A stretch of DNA of 64,000 nucleotides from [Clostridium] scindens ATCC 35704. Its GTDB lineage: Bacteria; Bacillota; Clostridia; Lachnospirales; Lachnospiraceae. Shown piece after piece: positions 56,136 through 64,000 of the stretch. Each line of letters starts with the position of its first letter. The first letter of the stretch is position 1. Location of the stretch: positions 2,172,501 to 2,236,500 of the forward strand of contig NZ_CP036170.1 of assembly GCF_004295125.1 (NCBI RefSeq), written 5' to 3'. The notes under the pieces are model-generated. The model did no database searches and had not been told where the DNA came from. It was given only the letters and a program-made list of their open reading frames with translations. The translations under genes were made by a program, and so were the position numbers.

Positions 56136-57461
56136 ATGAAGAAAATGAGTAAAACATTGACTCGTCAGTATTTTGACATTAAAGATGCAAGGTTCGCAGA
56201 TAAGACATCTCTGGAAAATGGCGTGTTATCAATCTCCAAAGAGGAATTAAAAGCAGAGGTCCAGTCCTTGATGAAAGCTGTAAAATCTGTAGATTTTGAA
56301 ATTGTAAAACCGGGTGAAAATACGCGTATTATTCATTTGCTGGATACTCTGCAGCCGATGATTAAGATTGAAGGCGAAGGACAGCAGTATTCTGGATATT
56401 TTAGTGATCCACATATGGTAGGCGAAGGAACAACAAATCTTTTAAAAGGATTTGCAGTAATGGAAAGTGCTGCTCTCCCATGGGATGAGTCGAGTGCAAG
56501 TTCTGGTCTTCTCTACCCAAGAGATGCCATTATAGATATGCAGGGACCAATCGCTGATGTCACACCATTTTCCAAGACAATCAACCTTGTAATCGTATAT
56601 GAATTAGAAGAAGGAAAATCTTCTATCGAGTATGATACAGATATTCGTAACATTGGAATCAAGATATCTACTTATCTGGCTGCTGTAACAAAAGATATGG
56701 AACCAGACAGTAAAGAAGATTTCTCTATTGATGAAGTGAACCCGGATCTTCCGAATGTAGTATTCGTGTGGAATTCTCAGAACCAGGGGCCATATTCCAA
56801 TACGTTTATCTATGGACATCCGATTGATAACCTTGTACCGACACTGTTCCACCCAAACGAGCTGATGGACGGATGCGTAGTAAGCGGTAACTATGTGTGG
56901 CCGGCATTCAAGGTTCCGACATACTTGTATGTAAACAGCCCGATTCTGCTTGAGTTATACAAAGAACATGGTAAAACAATCAACTTCCGTGGAGTAATCT
57001 TCGGCAGAAGCCATAACCCATCCAACTGGCACAAAACAAGATGTGCGCAGATAGCAGTCAAGATTGCACAGTACCTGGACGCAGACGGACTTATTATGGC
57101 ATGGGAGGGCGGCGGAAATGCTGCAGTAGATGGTATGCTTACAATCCAGTGTGCGGAGAAGCACGGAATCAAAGCATCTACGATTACTTTTGAGTTCGGC
57201 GGAGTAGATGGTACAGAGGGTATTCTTCTTGTAGATGATGTACCGGAAGCTGATGCTGTTATCAGCGGGGGTTCTATTGAAAAACCATTTACAATTCCAG
57301 ATGTTGACCGTGTTGTCGGCGGAGATGTACTTCGCCTTAATAAAGAATCCGGTGGATTCTTCCCACCGTCTGACAAAGCGTTAAAATTTGAACAGACGAC
57401 ACACCTGTATACAGGAGGAAATCAGGCAGGGGCAAGTACCCTGTTTGCAGAACAGTACTAG
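56136..57461 (+). CDS. GrdE-type component B proprotein (substrate-binding alpha/beta subunits)
   Basis: About 441 residues, the partner of GrdB in family reductases. It has the family features [23 protein letters not shown] (about 63-85), [23 protein letters not shown] and [22 protein letters not shown] (about 231-253). Known GrdE proteins are cut at a cysteine that becomes a pyruvoyl group. Here Cys 247 lies in DGCVVSGNY, and Tyr 253 follows the Asn, where I recall Cys in GrdE. So processing is uncertain. ATG 56136 follows AAAGGAGAG and is 1 base after the preceding stop. Confidence 0.88.
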   Translation: MKKMSKTLTRQYFDIKDARFADKTSLENGVLSISKEELKAEVQSLMKAVKSVDFEIVKPGENTRIIHLLDTLQPMIKIEGEGQQYSGYFSDPHMVGEGTTNLLKGFAVMESAALPWDESSASSGLLYPRDAIIDMQGPIADVTPFSKTINLVIVYELEEGKSSIEYDTDIRNIGIKISTYLAAVTKDMEPDSKEDFSIDEVNPDLPNVVFVWNSQNQGPYSNTFIYGHPIDNLVPTLFHPNELMDGCVVSGNYVWPAFKVPTYLYVNSPILLELYKEHGKTINFRGVIFGRSHNPSNWHKTRCAQIAVKIAQYLDADGLIMAWEGGGNAAVDGMLTIQCAEKHGIKASTITFEFGGVDGTEGILLVDDVPEADAVISGGSIEKPFTIPDVDRVVGGDVLRLNKESGGFFPPSDKALKFEQTTHLYTGGNQAGASTLFAEQY

Positions 57462-57472
57462 AAACAATAGGG

Positions 57473-57680
57473 GTGGGTGTAGGAGCATCAAGAGTACAAG
57501 ATTGGATGGATTTGAGAGTAATAAGGGACTTGTACTCTTGGCAGCAACGAACCGTCCGGAGATTCTAGACCCGGCACTTCTTAGACTGGGACGTGAAGAA
57601 AGACCGTGTCATGAATCAGGAAGAACGTATTGCTATGACACCAGTGGAGACGGCAGAAGATATAAAATCTTAATAGCTAT
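57473..57680 (+). pseudogene. FtsH AAA+ protease fragment
   Basis: One frame reads [11 protein letters not shown], the FtsH segment after Walker A. Another then reads [20 protein letters not shown] and [12 protein letters not shown], the second region of homology of FtsH. The stretch between, including Walker B, is missing, so two bits of the gene were joined by deletion. After RLGR the similarity ends. Not functional. Confidence 0.75.
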
Positions 57681-57683
57681 GAT

Positions 57684-57716
57684 AGACCCAGCGTTGATTG
57701 ACGTTGGGTCTTTTTA
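57684..57716 (+). terminator. Terminator of the second island operon
   Basis: Arms AGACCCA (57684-57690) and TGGGTCT (57705-57711) with AACG/CGTT-like inner pairing, then a T-run. Confidence 0.85.
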
Positions 57717-57866
57717 TATAGAAAGTTTTTATTTTATGACACAAATATACGTATGGTCAATAATTAGAAGAATATATAAAAAGAAGCGATTAGACATTCT
57801 TTTTTTTATGTCTGATAATTAATAAGGCACGGTAAGTGTAATCTGATTGTACAAAGGAGAAGAGAG

Positions 57867-58709
57867 ATGAAGAAAATTATTTCGAGCATGTTAATCGTAG
57901 TAATGTTTGCGACAATGCTGGTGGGATGTGGAAAACAGACGGAAGAAAACAAAGAAACCAAGACAGAGGAAAAGAAGAAAATCGTTATGGGAGGTCCTGC
58001 CATGTTCATGGATTATATCGATTTCCTTCCAGAAGTTATGGCAGAAAAAGGATATGAAGTGGAAATTCAGGTATTTGATGATGTGGTAACACCGGATAAT
58101 GCTTTGGCAGAAGGTTCTATTGATGCTAATTTCTATCAGCACAAGCCATATCTGGATGCTTATAACGAAGCTAATGGAACGGACTTATATGCGTGTGAGC
58201 CATATATTATGGCGTCTTATGATTGTGTAGTCAGCAAAAAGTATACAAGTTTAGATGAACTACCAGACGGCGCAAAAGTAGCAATTTCAGATGATGCGAG
58301 CAATTTGTCTGCAAATCTGCACAGCCTGGAGTTCCTGGGATTAATTGAATTAAAAGATATTCCGGAAGGCTCTTATTATACAACATTTGATATCACAAAG
58401 AACCCAAAAAATCTGGAGTTTGTTGAAGTTGAGATGAATTCTAAATATGCGATTCTAGATGATGTGGACATTGCAATGGTATTCTACAGCAATAAATCAG
58501 CAGAAAAATATCAGTGTAATATATTGAAAATCTTAGATGATGATCCGGTTGTTGCATTCCCGGTAATCGTAGCTGTAGATGGTAAGAATAAGGACCAGCA
58601 GTGGGTGAAAGACATGATGGAAGCTATGACTGGCGAGGAAATGAAAGCAAAACTTGATGAATTAAACACACCGAATAAAGCATGGAGAGTTCTTTTTGAA
58701 GAGAAGTAA
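57867..58709 (+). CDS. metQ: MetQ/NlpA-family substrate-binding lipoprotein
   Basis: A 280-residue lipoprotein. The signal peptide ends in the lipobox MLVGCGK (Cys 21). Mature part: DFLPEVMAEKGYEVEIQVFDDVVTPDNALAEGSIDANFYQHKPYLDAY, the NlpA signature. Members bind methionine or a related amino acid; this one could serve the island's substrate. It leads a metQNI operon. Confidence 0.93.
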   Translation: MKKIISSMLIVVMFATMLVGCGKQTEENKETKTEEKKKIVMGGPAMFMDYIDFLPEVMAEKGYEVEIQVFDDVVTPDNALAEGSIDANFYQHKPYLDAYNEANGTDLYACEPYIMASYDCVVSKKYTSLDELPDGAKVAISDDASNLSANLHSLEFLGLIELKDIPEGSYYTTFDITKNPKNLEFVEVEMNSKYAILDDVDIAMVFYSNKSAEKYQCNILKILDDDPVVAFPVIVAVDGKNKDQQWVKDMMEAMTGEEMKAKLDELNTPNKAWRVLFEEK

Positions 58710-58715
58710 GTTGTT

Positions 58716-59684
58716 ATGATAGAAATTTGTGATTTAAATAAATCTTTTGGAGAGTTAAATGTATTAAAAAATATAAATCTTACAATACCAACAGGTGAAA
58801 TATACGGACTTGTTGGCAGAAGTGGGGCTGGAAAGTCGACATTGCTGCGCTGTATGAATGGGTTGGAAGGATATGATTCAGGCAGTGTGAAGATAGATGG
58901 CATCGAAGTAAAAGACAGAGATAAAGATGAGATGAGAGATCTTCGCAAAGAAATGGGAATGATTTTTCAGACATTTTCATTGGTAAGCAGACGTTCTGTT
59001 TACCAGAATGTTGCGTTGCCATTAAAGTGTTGGAAATATCCTAAACAGGAAATAGATAAACGTGTAAAAGAATTACTTGAGTTAGTAGAAATTACTGAGA
59101 AAGTAGATGAACGCCCGGAAGTGTTGTCGGGAGGACAGAAGCAGCGGGTCGCTATCGCAAGAGCATTAGCCCTGAATCCGAAGATACTGCTATGTGATGA
59201 AGCGACTTCTGCATTAGATCCGAAGACTACGCAGTCCGTGCTGAATCTTCTGCAGGATATTAATCGTAAATTAGGTCTTACAATTGTCGTAGTAACTCAT
59301 CAGATGGAAGTAATTCGTAGCTGTTGTGATAATGTTATGATTTTGGAAAATGGAAAGATTTCTGAACAGGGTTCGGTAAAAGAGATATTCTTGAGAAGAC
59401 CTGTGGCTCTTCTTAATTTGCTGGGTGAGAATTCTTATCTGAAAGGAAATTATGACCAGATGATTTCGTTTTTAATAAAACAGGATCAGACAGATGTTAT
59501 CTCATACCTATTTAGTACATATCCCGGACATATCAAAATTGTAGAAACAAGTACGAATGAGTATCAGAATAATGTGTACACACAGTATACAATAGAACTG
59601 GATTTGCCAGAAGAATGTCGGAAAATAAAGCAGTTTTTGATACAAAGCATATTTTATGGGTGCAGCCTGAAGAGAGGAGGCTAA
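58716..59684 (+). CDS. metN: MetN-type ABC transporter ATP-binding protein
   Basis: A 322-residue ATPase. Walker A GLVGRSGAGKSTLLR (about 31-45), signature VLSGGQKQRVAIARAL, Walker B LLCDEATSALDP, H-loop VTHQME. It has a C-terminal extension of about 90 residues in the position of the NIL (methionine-sensing) domain, so feedback control by the amino acid is possible. It starts 6 bases after metQ. Confidence 0.94.
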   Translation: MIEICDLNKSFGELNVLKNINLTIPTGEIYGLVGRSGAGKSTLLRCMNGLEGYDSGSVKIDGIEVKDRDKDEMRDLRKEMGMIFQTFSLVSRRSVYQNVALPLKCWKYPKQEIDKRVKELLELVEITEKVDERPEVLSGGQKQRVAIARALALNPKILLCDEATSALDPKTTQSVLNLLQDINRKLGLTIVVVTHQMEVIRSCCDNVMILENGKISEQGSVKEIFLRRPVALLNLLGENSYLKGNYDQMISFLIKQDQTDVISYLFSTYPGHIKIVETSTNEYQNNVYTQYTIELDLPEECRKIKQFLIQSIFYGCSLKRGG

Positions 59685-59687
59685 AGG

Positions 59688-60350
59688 ATGGAACGGCTTA
59701 GCTTATCTGAATATATAACCAAAGTTGTCTGGCCTGCATTTGGAGTGACAATGCGGATTCTGATTGCAACGGTTATTCTGGCAACCATATTAGGGCTTAT
59801 CATGGCTATGCTTCTTACGGTTACAAAGAAGGATGGAATAAAGCCTAATAAATTTATTTTCAATACACTGGACTTTCTTATTAATATTATACGCTCTTTT
59901 CCGTTTTTGATATTATTGGTTTCACTTGTACCGGTGACGAGATTTATTATGGGAACATCTATCGGGGAAAGAGCAGCTATTTTTCCACTGACAGTGTCAA
60001 TGTCTCCTTTTGTTGCACGATTAATTGCGTCTCATATGGACAGTGTCGAAAAACAATTGATAGAGGCGGCGCAGTCCTTTGGTGCTCTGCCACGCCAGAT
60101 ACTGTGGCATGTTATTATGGTAGAAGCTGTTCCTGGAATTGTATCAGTTATAAGTTTTACATTTGTGACAGGATTAGGAGCAACAACAGCTGCTGGTATG
60201 GTCGGTGCAGGTGGACTGGGAAGTATTGCAATGCGGTATGGGTATAGCAATTTTAATGATAAAATTATGTATTCCACAGTTTTAATTCTAATTATTCTAG
60301 TTCAGATTATTCAATACATTGGAGATTGGGTTTATAGAAAGGTGAAATAG
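59688..60350 (+). CDS. metI: MetI-type ABC transporter permease
   Basis: A 220-residue permease with five to six helices. EAA loop KQLIEAAQSFGALPRQILWHVIMVEAVPGI (split by one helix turn) and the helix LDFLINIIRSFPFLILLVSL are typical MetI motifs. Confidence 0.94.
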   Translation: MERLSLSEYITKVVWPAFGVTMRILIATVILATILGLIMAMLLTVTKKDGIKPNKFIFNTLDFLINIIRSFPFLILLVSLVPVTRFIMGTSIGERAAIFPLTVSMSPFVARLIASHMDSVEKQLIEAAQSFGALPRQILWHVIMVEAVPGIVSVISFTFVTGLGATTAAGMVGAGGLGSIAMRYGYSNFNDKIMYSTVLILIILVQIIQYIGDWVYRKVK

Positions 60351-60359
60351 GGTGGAAGG

Positions 60360-61477
60360 ATGACATATGAAGAGTTGCTTCGAGAAATGGAGAAGCAAAA
60401 GGATGAAATGACGGTAATGGAGCGTATGATGGAGTACGCGAAAGGAAATGAAGTGGACCATATTCCGTATATGCTTTGTGGAGCAGATACGGCGGCTAAT
60501 ATGTATGGATATACATTGAGCAGTATCGAGAATCATTGGATGTGAGATTTGATATTATGGAAAAGATGAATAAAGAGTTTGGTACAGCGGCAGTAGGAAT
60601 CGGAGTTGGCTTGAAGTCAATTGGAGAAGCAGTAGGCTCTACTCTGCGTTATCCGGAGGATGGTTTGGATTTTGTAACAGATCATATATTAAAGGATTAT
60701 GACCAGCTTGATGATATGAAGGTAGTGGATCCATATAAATGTTCAAACCTCAAGAAGATCATGGATGATTTTAGAAAATCAAAAGAAAGATTCCCCAATT
60801 GGGGGTCAGGAAACAATGTGGCAGGTCCTATGACAACAGCTACATCTATACGGAGTCTTGAGGCAATCTTAAAGGATAGTGTAAGACGTAAAGAAGATCT
60901 GCATAGATTGTTAGATTACTGTGTAGAATGTAATTTGAGCTGGATACGTGCTGTGACAAAAGAATTCGGAGTGCTTCCGGTTAACATTGCAGAACCGGCA
61001 GCTTCTCTGAGTGTGCTGAGTAAAAAGCAGTTCCTGGAATTTGAAAAGCCTCACTTGCAGGATATGATTGCTGGTATCAAGGAAATTACAGGCAGAATGC
61101 CTACAACACATATATGTGGAAAAACGAAAGGAATATGGGAAGATTTGATCGAGATGGGCTTTACATCTTTAAGTGTTGATAATAGCGAAGATCTGGAAGA
61201 AGTAAAGCATTGTGTGGGAGATAGAATGAGAATTTCCGGTAATGTTCCGCCAGTAGAAGTGTTGAAGTATGGAACAATTGATGAAGTTATTGCGTCTGTA
61301 ATTAGTTGCTTGAAAAAAGGAAGTGACAGTCCGATGGGTTATGCTTTAGCAGCAGGATGCCAGGTTCCGCCAGGAGTACCAAGAGAGAATTTGTATGCAT
61401 ATATCTATGCGGCAAGGAAATACGGAAGGGGAGCGAAAAAAGGCTGTCTTCCAAAAGGACTAAGTGAAACTGTATAG
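60360..61477 (+). pseudogene. Uroporphyrinogen-decarboxylase-like methyltransferase (MtaA/MtbA type), frameshifted
   Basis: Two overlapping frames make one protein of the UroD/MtaA/MtbA family. The first (60360-60545) is TVMERMMEYAKGNEVDHIPY, ending IENHW at a TGA. The second (from 60536) is LDVRFDIMEKMNKEFGTAAV, running to the end. The zinc-ligand pattern THICGKTKG (His-x-Cys) and the distal Cys in AAGCQVPPGVP are complete, as in methylcobamide:CoM-like or corrinoid methyltransferases. The shift lies in TCATTGGATGTGAG; a sequencing error is possible. It follows metI by 9 bases. Confidence 0.82.
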
Positions 61478-61507
61478 TAGTATTTTATATTATTTATGTC
61501 AAAAATA

Positions 61508-61718
61508 GGGGCTGTAAAAAAAGTCCCCTAAAAGAAAAATCGCTGAGGTCGTGAGACTTCAGCGATTTTTGGGTATAATTAATTATGCTAAAAATAAAAA
61601 ATACCAATATCCGTATCTTCTCGACGGCATGAAAACTCCTTCTTACCTTTATGCGAATCAAACGGGATTACATGGGAAATGATCAGCTTATTCCGGCGTA
61701 CAACTTCCAGGCTGCCAT
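61508..61718 (+). mobile_element. IS1182-like element remnant
   Basis: The left end begins GGGGCTGTAAAAAAAGTC. After the hairpin at 61535 a coding relic reads FMRIKRDYMGNDQLIPAYNF, resembling the RMK-x-DHM-x-N-x-QL-x-PAYN segment of IS1182-type transposases. The rest is missing, and the flanking repeat starts immediately afterwards. Confidence 0.6.
61535..61570. terminator. Long hairpin with A- and T-runs
   Basis: Perfect arms AAAAATCGCTGA (61535-61546) and TCAGCGATTTTT (61559-61570). It can stop transcription in both directions and ends the metQNI unit. Confidence 0.75.
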
Positions 61719-62060
61719 ATCCTTTTTGGCAAGCGGATCATTACTGGCAGTATTTTTCCATATCTTCTTCGAAGCCTGCAATCTGCCTGGCAAGGGACTC
61801 TCTGTGTGCATCAGTCAGGGCCGCTGCCAGAGCTGCCATATTCTCTTCAATCTGGGCAGGGTTATAAGGAATATCCAGGGCAAAATCGCTGAATGCGCGT
61901 ATCTTCTGAAAATACAGATTCGTATCAGGCTCCTCATGACCGTTTCTGCACATGTGGTACATAGTAACGCAGTCTGTTGCCTCGGTATCTGTACATTCCT
62001 TGCAGATCCATTTTCCCAGATAATAATACCTTCCCCCAATATCATACAAGAATCCAGGGA
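61719..62060. repeat. Right copy of the island-flanking direct repeat
   Basis: Matches 45150-45422 with 69 extra bases; same orientation. It covers most of the intact small gene below. Confidence 0.93.
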
Positions 62061-62085
62061 GTTTTAATAATTTTTCCACCATCAT
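61741..62085 (-). CDS. Hypothetical protein, 114 residues, cysteine-containing
   Basis: MMVEKLLKLPGFLYDIGGRY, then YYLGKWICKECTDTEATDCV and MYHMCRNGHEEPDTNLYFQK; the C-terminus is helical (LAAALTDAHRESLARQIAGF). Cysteines occur as CKEC, C and CRNGH, so it might bind zinc, but I do not know the family. AGGAGGTATC precedes the start on the minus strand. It is the intact copy of the gene whose 3' part is repeated at 45.2 kb. Confidence 0.7.
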   Translation of the reverse strand: MMVEKLLKLPGFLYDIGGRYYYLGKWICKECTDTEATDCVTMYHMCRNGHEEPDTNLYFQKIRAFSDFALDIPYNPAQIEENMAALAAALTDAHRESLARQIAGFEEDMEKYCQ

Positions 62086-62190
62086 TGAACGATACCTCCT
62101 TTATCTAAATACAACAGTAGCAAATATGGCGGGAAAAAGCAAGCCTTCTGAAGACTTCTGGCGGAGAGGGAGATTCGCCTGCTTCTGCGC

Positions 62191-62991
62191 CTATATAGAC
62201 AGGTTCTTCCGGCTGAAATGCGCGATTGCGATCAGGTAGCAAAGAATCCCGACGGCATACAGGATCAGGCATCCGAGAAAGGCATCGCTTTTGGAGGTGG
62301 CCAGGCCGTCCGGATCAAAGAGGGTGAGCGGCGTAGCGTACTTTAGATTCTCAAATTTGTCCCCTACCTGGGAAATCATCTGCATCAGGATGGAGTACAC
62401 AACGATTGCAGACGATGCTCCCGTGCAGTATCTGCTTTCATTAAAAAGGCAGGAAAAGAAGAAGCAGATTCCCCCAAAAAAGAGGAACAATCCCAAAAGC
62501 CCGACATTTACCCGCAGGAAGGCGGTCTTTTCCAACTTGCCGGGGAAGAGCGCTTCACTAACGATAAGTATCAAGAGAGTGACGTATACTGCCATCGCAA
62601 GAAGGCAGGCGACCATGAAAAAGGCCTGTGTCCCTGCCAGCTTGCTTCGCTTATGAGGAACGGACAGCAAATATGCCATAGAGCCATTGTCTACATATCT
62701 TGCAATAAGCCGGTTGGATAGGAGGATGATGAAGACTCCTGGAAACGCTGTAAACAGTATACCATATAAATAGCCTATGATAGACTCCAACAGCGTGGTT
62801 CCTACATCTGCCATTCCAAACGCGGAGAACAACTGGGGCATGCTCTCGGCCATGGCTCGCAGGCTGTCGCCAAGCTTAGGGTCGAACATGGCAATGATCA
62901 TGCAGGAATACATGCTTAAAACGGCAAGAAATATGAGAAGCAGTATATAGTTGGATTTGAATTCTTTTTTTAATAAGGTCGTGTTAATCAT
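62191..62991 (-). CDS. ABC-2-type permease
   Basis: A 266-residue protein with six helices (IFLAVLSMYSCMIIAMF, ILFTAFPGVFIILLSNRLIARYV). ABC-2 permeases of this group export lipids, drugs or peptides with the ATPase encoded just upstream; the genes overlap by 8 bases. Confidence 0.9.
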   Translation of the reverse strand: MINTTLLKKEFKSNYILLLIFLAVLSMYSCMIIAMFDPKLGDSLRAMAESMPQLFSAFGMADVGTTLLESIIGYLYGILFTAFPGVFIILLSNRLIARYVDNGSMAYLLSVPHKRSKLAGTQAFFMVACLLAMAVYVTLLILIVSEALFPGKLEKTAFLRVNVGLLGLFLFFGGICFFFSCLFNESRYCTGASSAIVVYSILMQMISQVGDKFENLKYATPLTLFDPDGLATSKSDAFLGCLILYAVGILCYLIAIAHFSRKNLSI

Positions 62992-63871
62992 CTTCCTTCC
63001 CTCCGTAAAAATGCATGAATATTTCCTCCAGCGACTGGGTCTTTATATCCAGATCAGCCACAGAATACTCGGAAGCCAACTTAACCAAGGCATCCATATT
63101 GCCCTTAATCTTGACGGTGACGGATTCCCCGTTCCGGCGGGCAGAAGGCATTCTGGATGCAAAGTCCAGGGCCATTTCCGCGGAGGGGAATTTTAATTCT
63201 ACGATCTTACGCTTGTTCTGGCGAAGTTTTTCTATATCCTCCACTGCTGCCAGACGTCCTTCACGTATGATGGCGGCGCGGTCGCAGGTACGCTCCACCT
63301 CTTCAAAGATATGAGAGGACAGAAGGATCGACTTACCCTTCTTCTTCTCGTCAAGAATCAGGTCGATGAAGGCGCTTTGCATCAGAGGATCCAGGCCACT
63401 GGTGGGCTCATCCAGTAAAAGGATGTCAGGATCCTGCATAAAAGCACATACGATACCTATTTTCTGCTTGGTTCCTTTGGACATTTTCTTGATCTTGGGA
63501 GAAGGATCCAGTTCAAACTGCTCCATCAGCTGACGGGCGCGGCCAAGTTCCTTCATGCCCTTCATCCGCGCAATGAACCGGATGAATTCCATGCCGGTCA
63601 TAGAGTCGATGAACGCGATTTCCCCGGGAAGATAACCAACAAAGCGCGCAATCTGGTCTGCTTCCTTGAAGCAGTCTTTTCCCAGAATCAAGACCTTGCC
63701 TTTGTCAGGCTTTAGGAATCCCATCAGCTGGCGGATGGTAGTGGTCTTTCCGGCGCCATTGGGGCCGAGGAAGCCCAGGACTTCCCCGCGCTTTACCTGG
63801 AAGGCAATGTCAAAGACGCCCCGGCCGCCGCCGTAATCTTTGGTTATATCCTGAATGTCTATAATGTTCAT
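62984..63871 (-). CDS. ABC transporter ATP-binding protein
   Basis: About 295 residues. Walker A FLGPNGAGKTTTIR, signature KMSKGTKQKIGIVCAF, Walker B ILLLDEPTSGLDP, and the DrrA-like C-terminal regulatory part. Start ATG 63871 is chosen because AAGGAGGAATATC lies before it; a longer frame to 63919 runs into the upstream gene. Confidence 0.93.
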   Translation of the reverse strand: MNIIDIQDITKDYGGGRGVFDIAFQVKRGEVLGFLGPNGAGKTTTIRQLMGFLKPDKGKVLILGKDCFKEADQIARFVGYLPGEIAFIDSMTGMEFIRFIARMKGMKELGRARQLMEQFELDPSPKIKKMSKGTKQKIGIVCAFMQDPDILLLDEPTSGLDPLMQSAFIDLILDEKKKGKSILLSSHIFEEVERTCDRAAIIREGRLAAVEDIEKLRQNKRKIVELKFPSAEMALDFASRMPSARRNGESVTVKIKGNMDALVKLASEYSVADLDIKTQSLEEIFMHFYGGKEDD

Positions 63872-64000
63872 GCCAGATATTCCTCCTTGTATACGAATTT
63901 GCGGAACATATCCATCCATTTCGTGAATTCGGTCATCAGTGCGTCCATATCCGGTTCCTGATTCAGCATGCGGATTTCATGCAGATAGCCGTCTGCCATC
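63868..64000 (-). CDS. C-terminal end of an upstream gene, cut by the window edge
   Basis: The minus strand reads MADGYLHEIRMLNQEPDMDA then FTKWMDMFRKFVYKEEYLA and a TGA that overlaps the ATG of the ATPase gene. Helical and acidic; likely the end of a TetR-type regulator of the exporter, but the fragment is too short to be sure. Confidence 0.55.
   Translation of the reverse strand, partial: MADGYLHEIRMLNQEPDMDALMTEFTKWMDMFRKFVYKEEYLA

Noticed and set aside
60360-60545. TGA at 60543 as a second selenocysteine codon
   Set aside because: Reading on after the TGA gives a stop within a few codons and no family similarity; the homologous continuation is in another frame, so this is a frameshift.

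Overview
The window looks like chromosomal DNA of a strictly anaerobic gut Firmicute of the Lachnospiraceae type (Clostridium scindens, Dorea or Blautia-like). This is an inference from a Clostridia-type 23S rRNA, purine-rich ribosome binding sites, many ECF/ABC/APC importers, a Grd-type selenoprotein and a palindrome of the kind common in this family. No species call is possible from the sequence alone.

Layout. 0.1-3.0 kb is a complete 23S rRNA, with no 5S before its terminator. 3.1-6.2 kb holds a carboxymuconolactone-decarboxylase-like gene, a broken fragment, coaBC, and divergently an ECF transporter S component. 6.2-7.2 kb is a decayed IS150-type IS3 element. 7.2-16.7 kb is a divergent DeoR-controlled pair of units: DeoR plus an iron alcohol dehydrogenase on one side; an NhaC-type carrier, MtnK, MtnA-like isomerase, hydroxyacid dehydrogenase, FGGY kinase and class II aldolase on the other. 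This fits salvage of 5-methylthioribose or 5-deoxyribose through a DHAP-yielding shunt. 17.2-25.6 kb is one long unit with an RpiR regulator, three different hydrolases (HAD, metallo-beta-lactamase fold, metallophosphoesterase) and a complete Dpp/Opp-type ABC importer. 25.8-31.9 kb carries two ABC export cassettes facing each other, one with a GntR repressor and tiny membrane proteins.

32-35 kb is a graveyard of mobile-element remnants (IS21-like, IS4, IS110, IS3) around a tRNA-Trp with a crippled tyrosine integrase at its 3' end, which is a likely old integration site. 35.1-41.5 kb holds two related loci of the form M20 amidohydrolase plus DHA2-type MFS transporter. The first locus has lost most of its amidohydrolase, and an unusual regulator sits between them. 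41.6-42.2 kb is an AraC/MATE deletion fusion. 42.3-45.1 kb is housekeeping-like (DgkA, phasin-like protein, AarF/UbiB kinase).

45.4-61.7 kb is the most interesting part: a catabolic island of about 16 kb bounded by direct repeats of one small gene, with an IS1182-like scar at the right edge. Two transcription units start from nearly identical promoters with the same TTACA-N2-TGTAA motif, probably read by the SorC-type regulator encoded inside. They encode two near-duplicate APC permeases, a RibF-like protein, a DhnA-type aldolase, a zinc alcohol dehydrogenase, an aldehyde dehydrogenase, and a GrdB/GrdE-type reductase pair. The GrdB-like gene reads through an in-frame UGA as selenocysteine, with a SECIS-like hairpin just downstream. 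Neither GrdA nor GrdC/GrdD is nearby, so this looks like an orphan substrate-specific module of the glycine/sarcosine/betaine reductase family wired to a new substrate route. A MetQNI importer and a frameshifted MtaA/MtbA-like methyltransferase follow. 61.7-64 kb returns to core DNA, with the intact copy of the repeated gene and an ABC-2 exporter.
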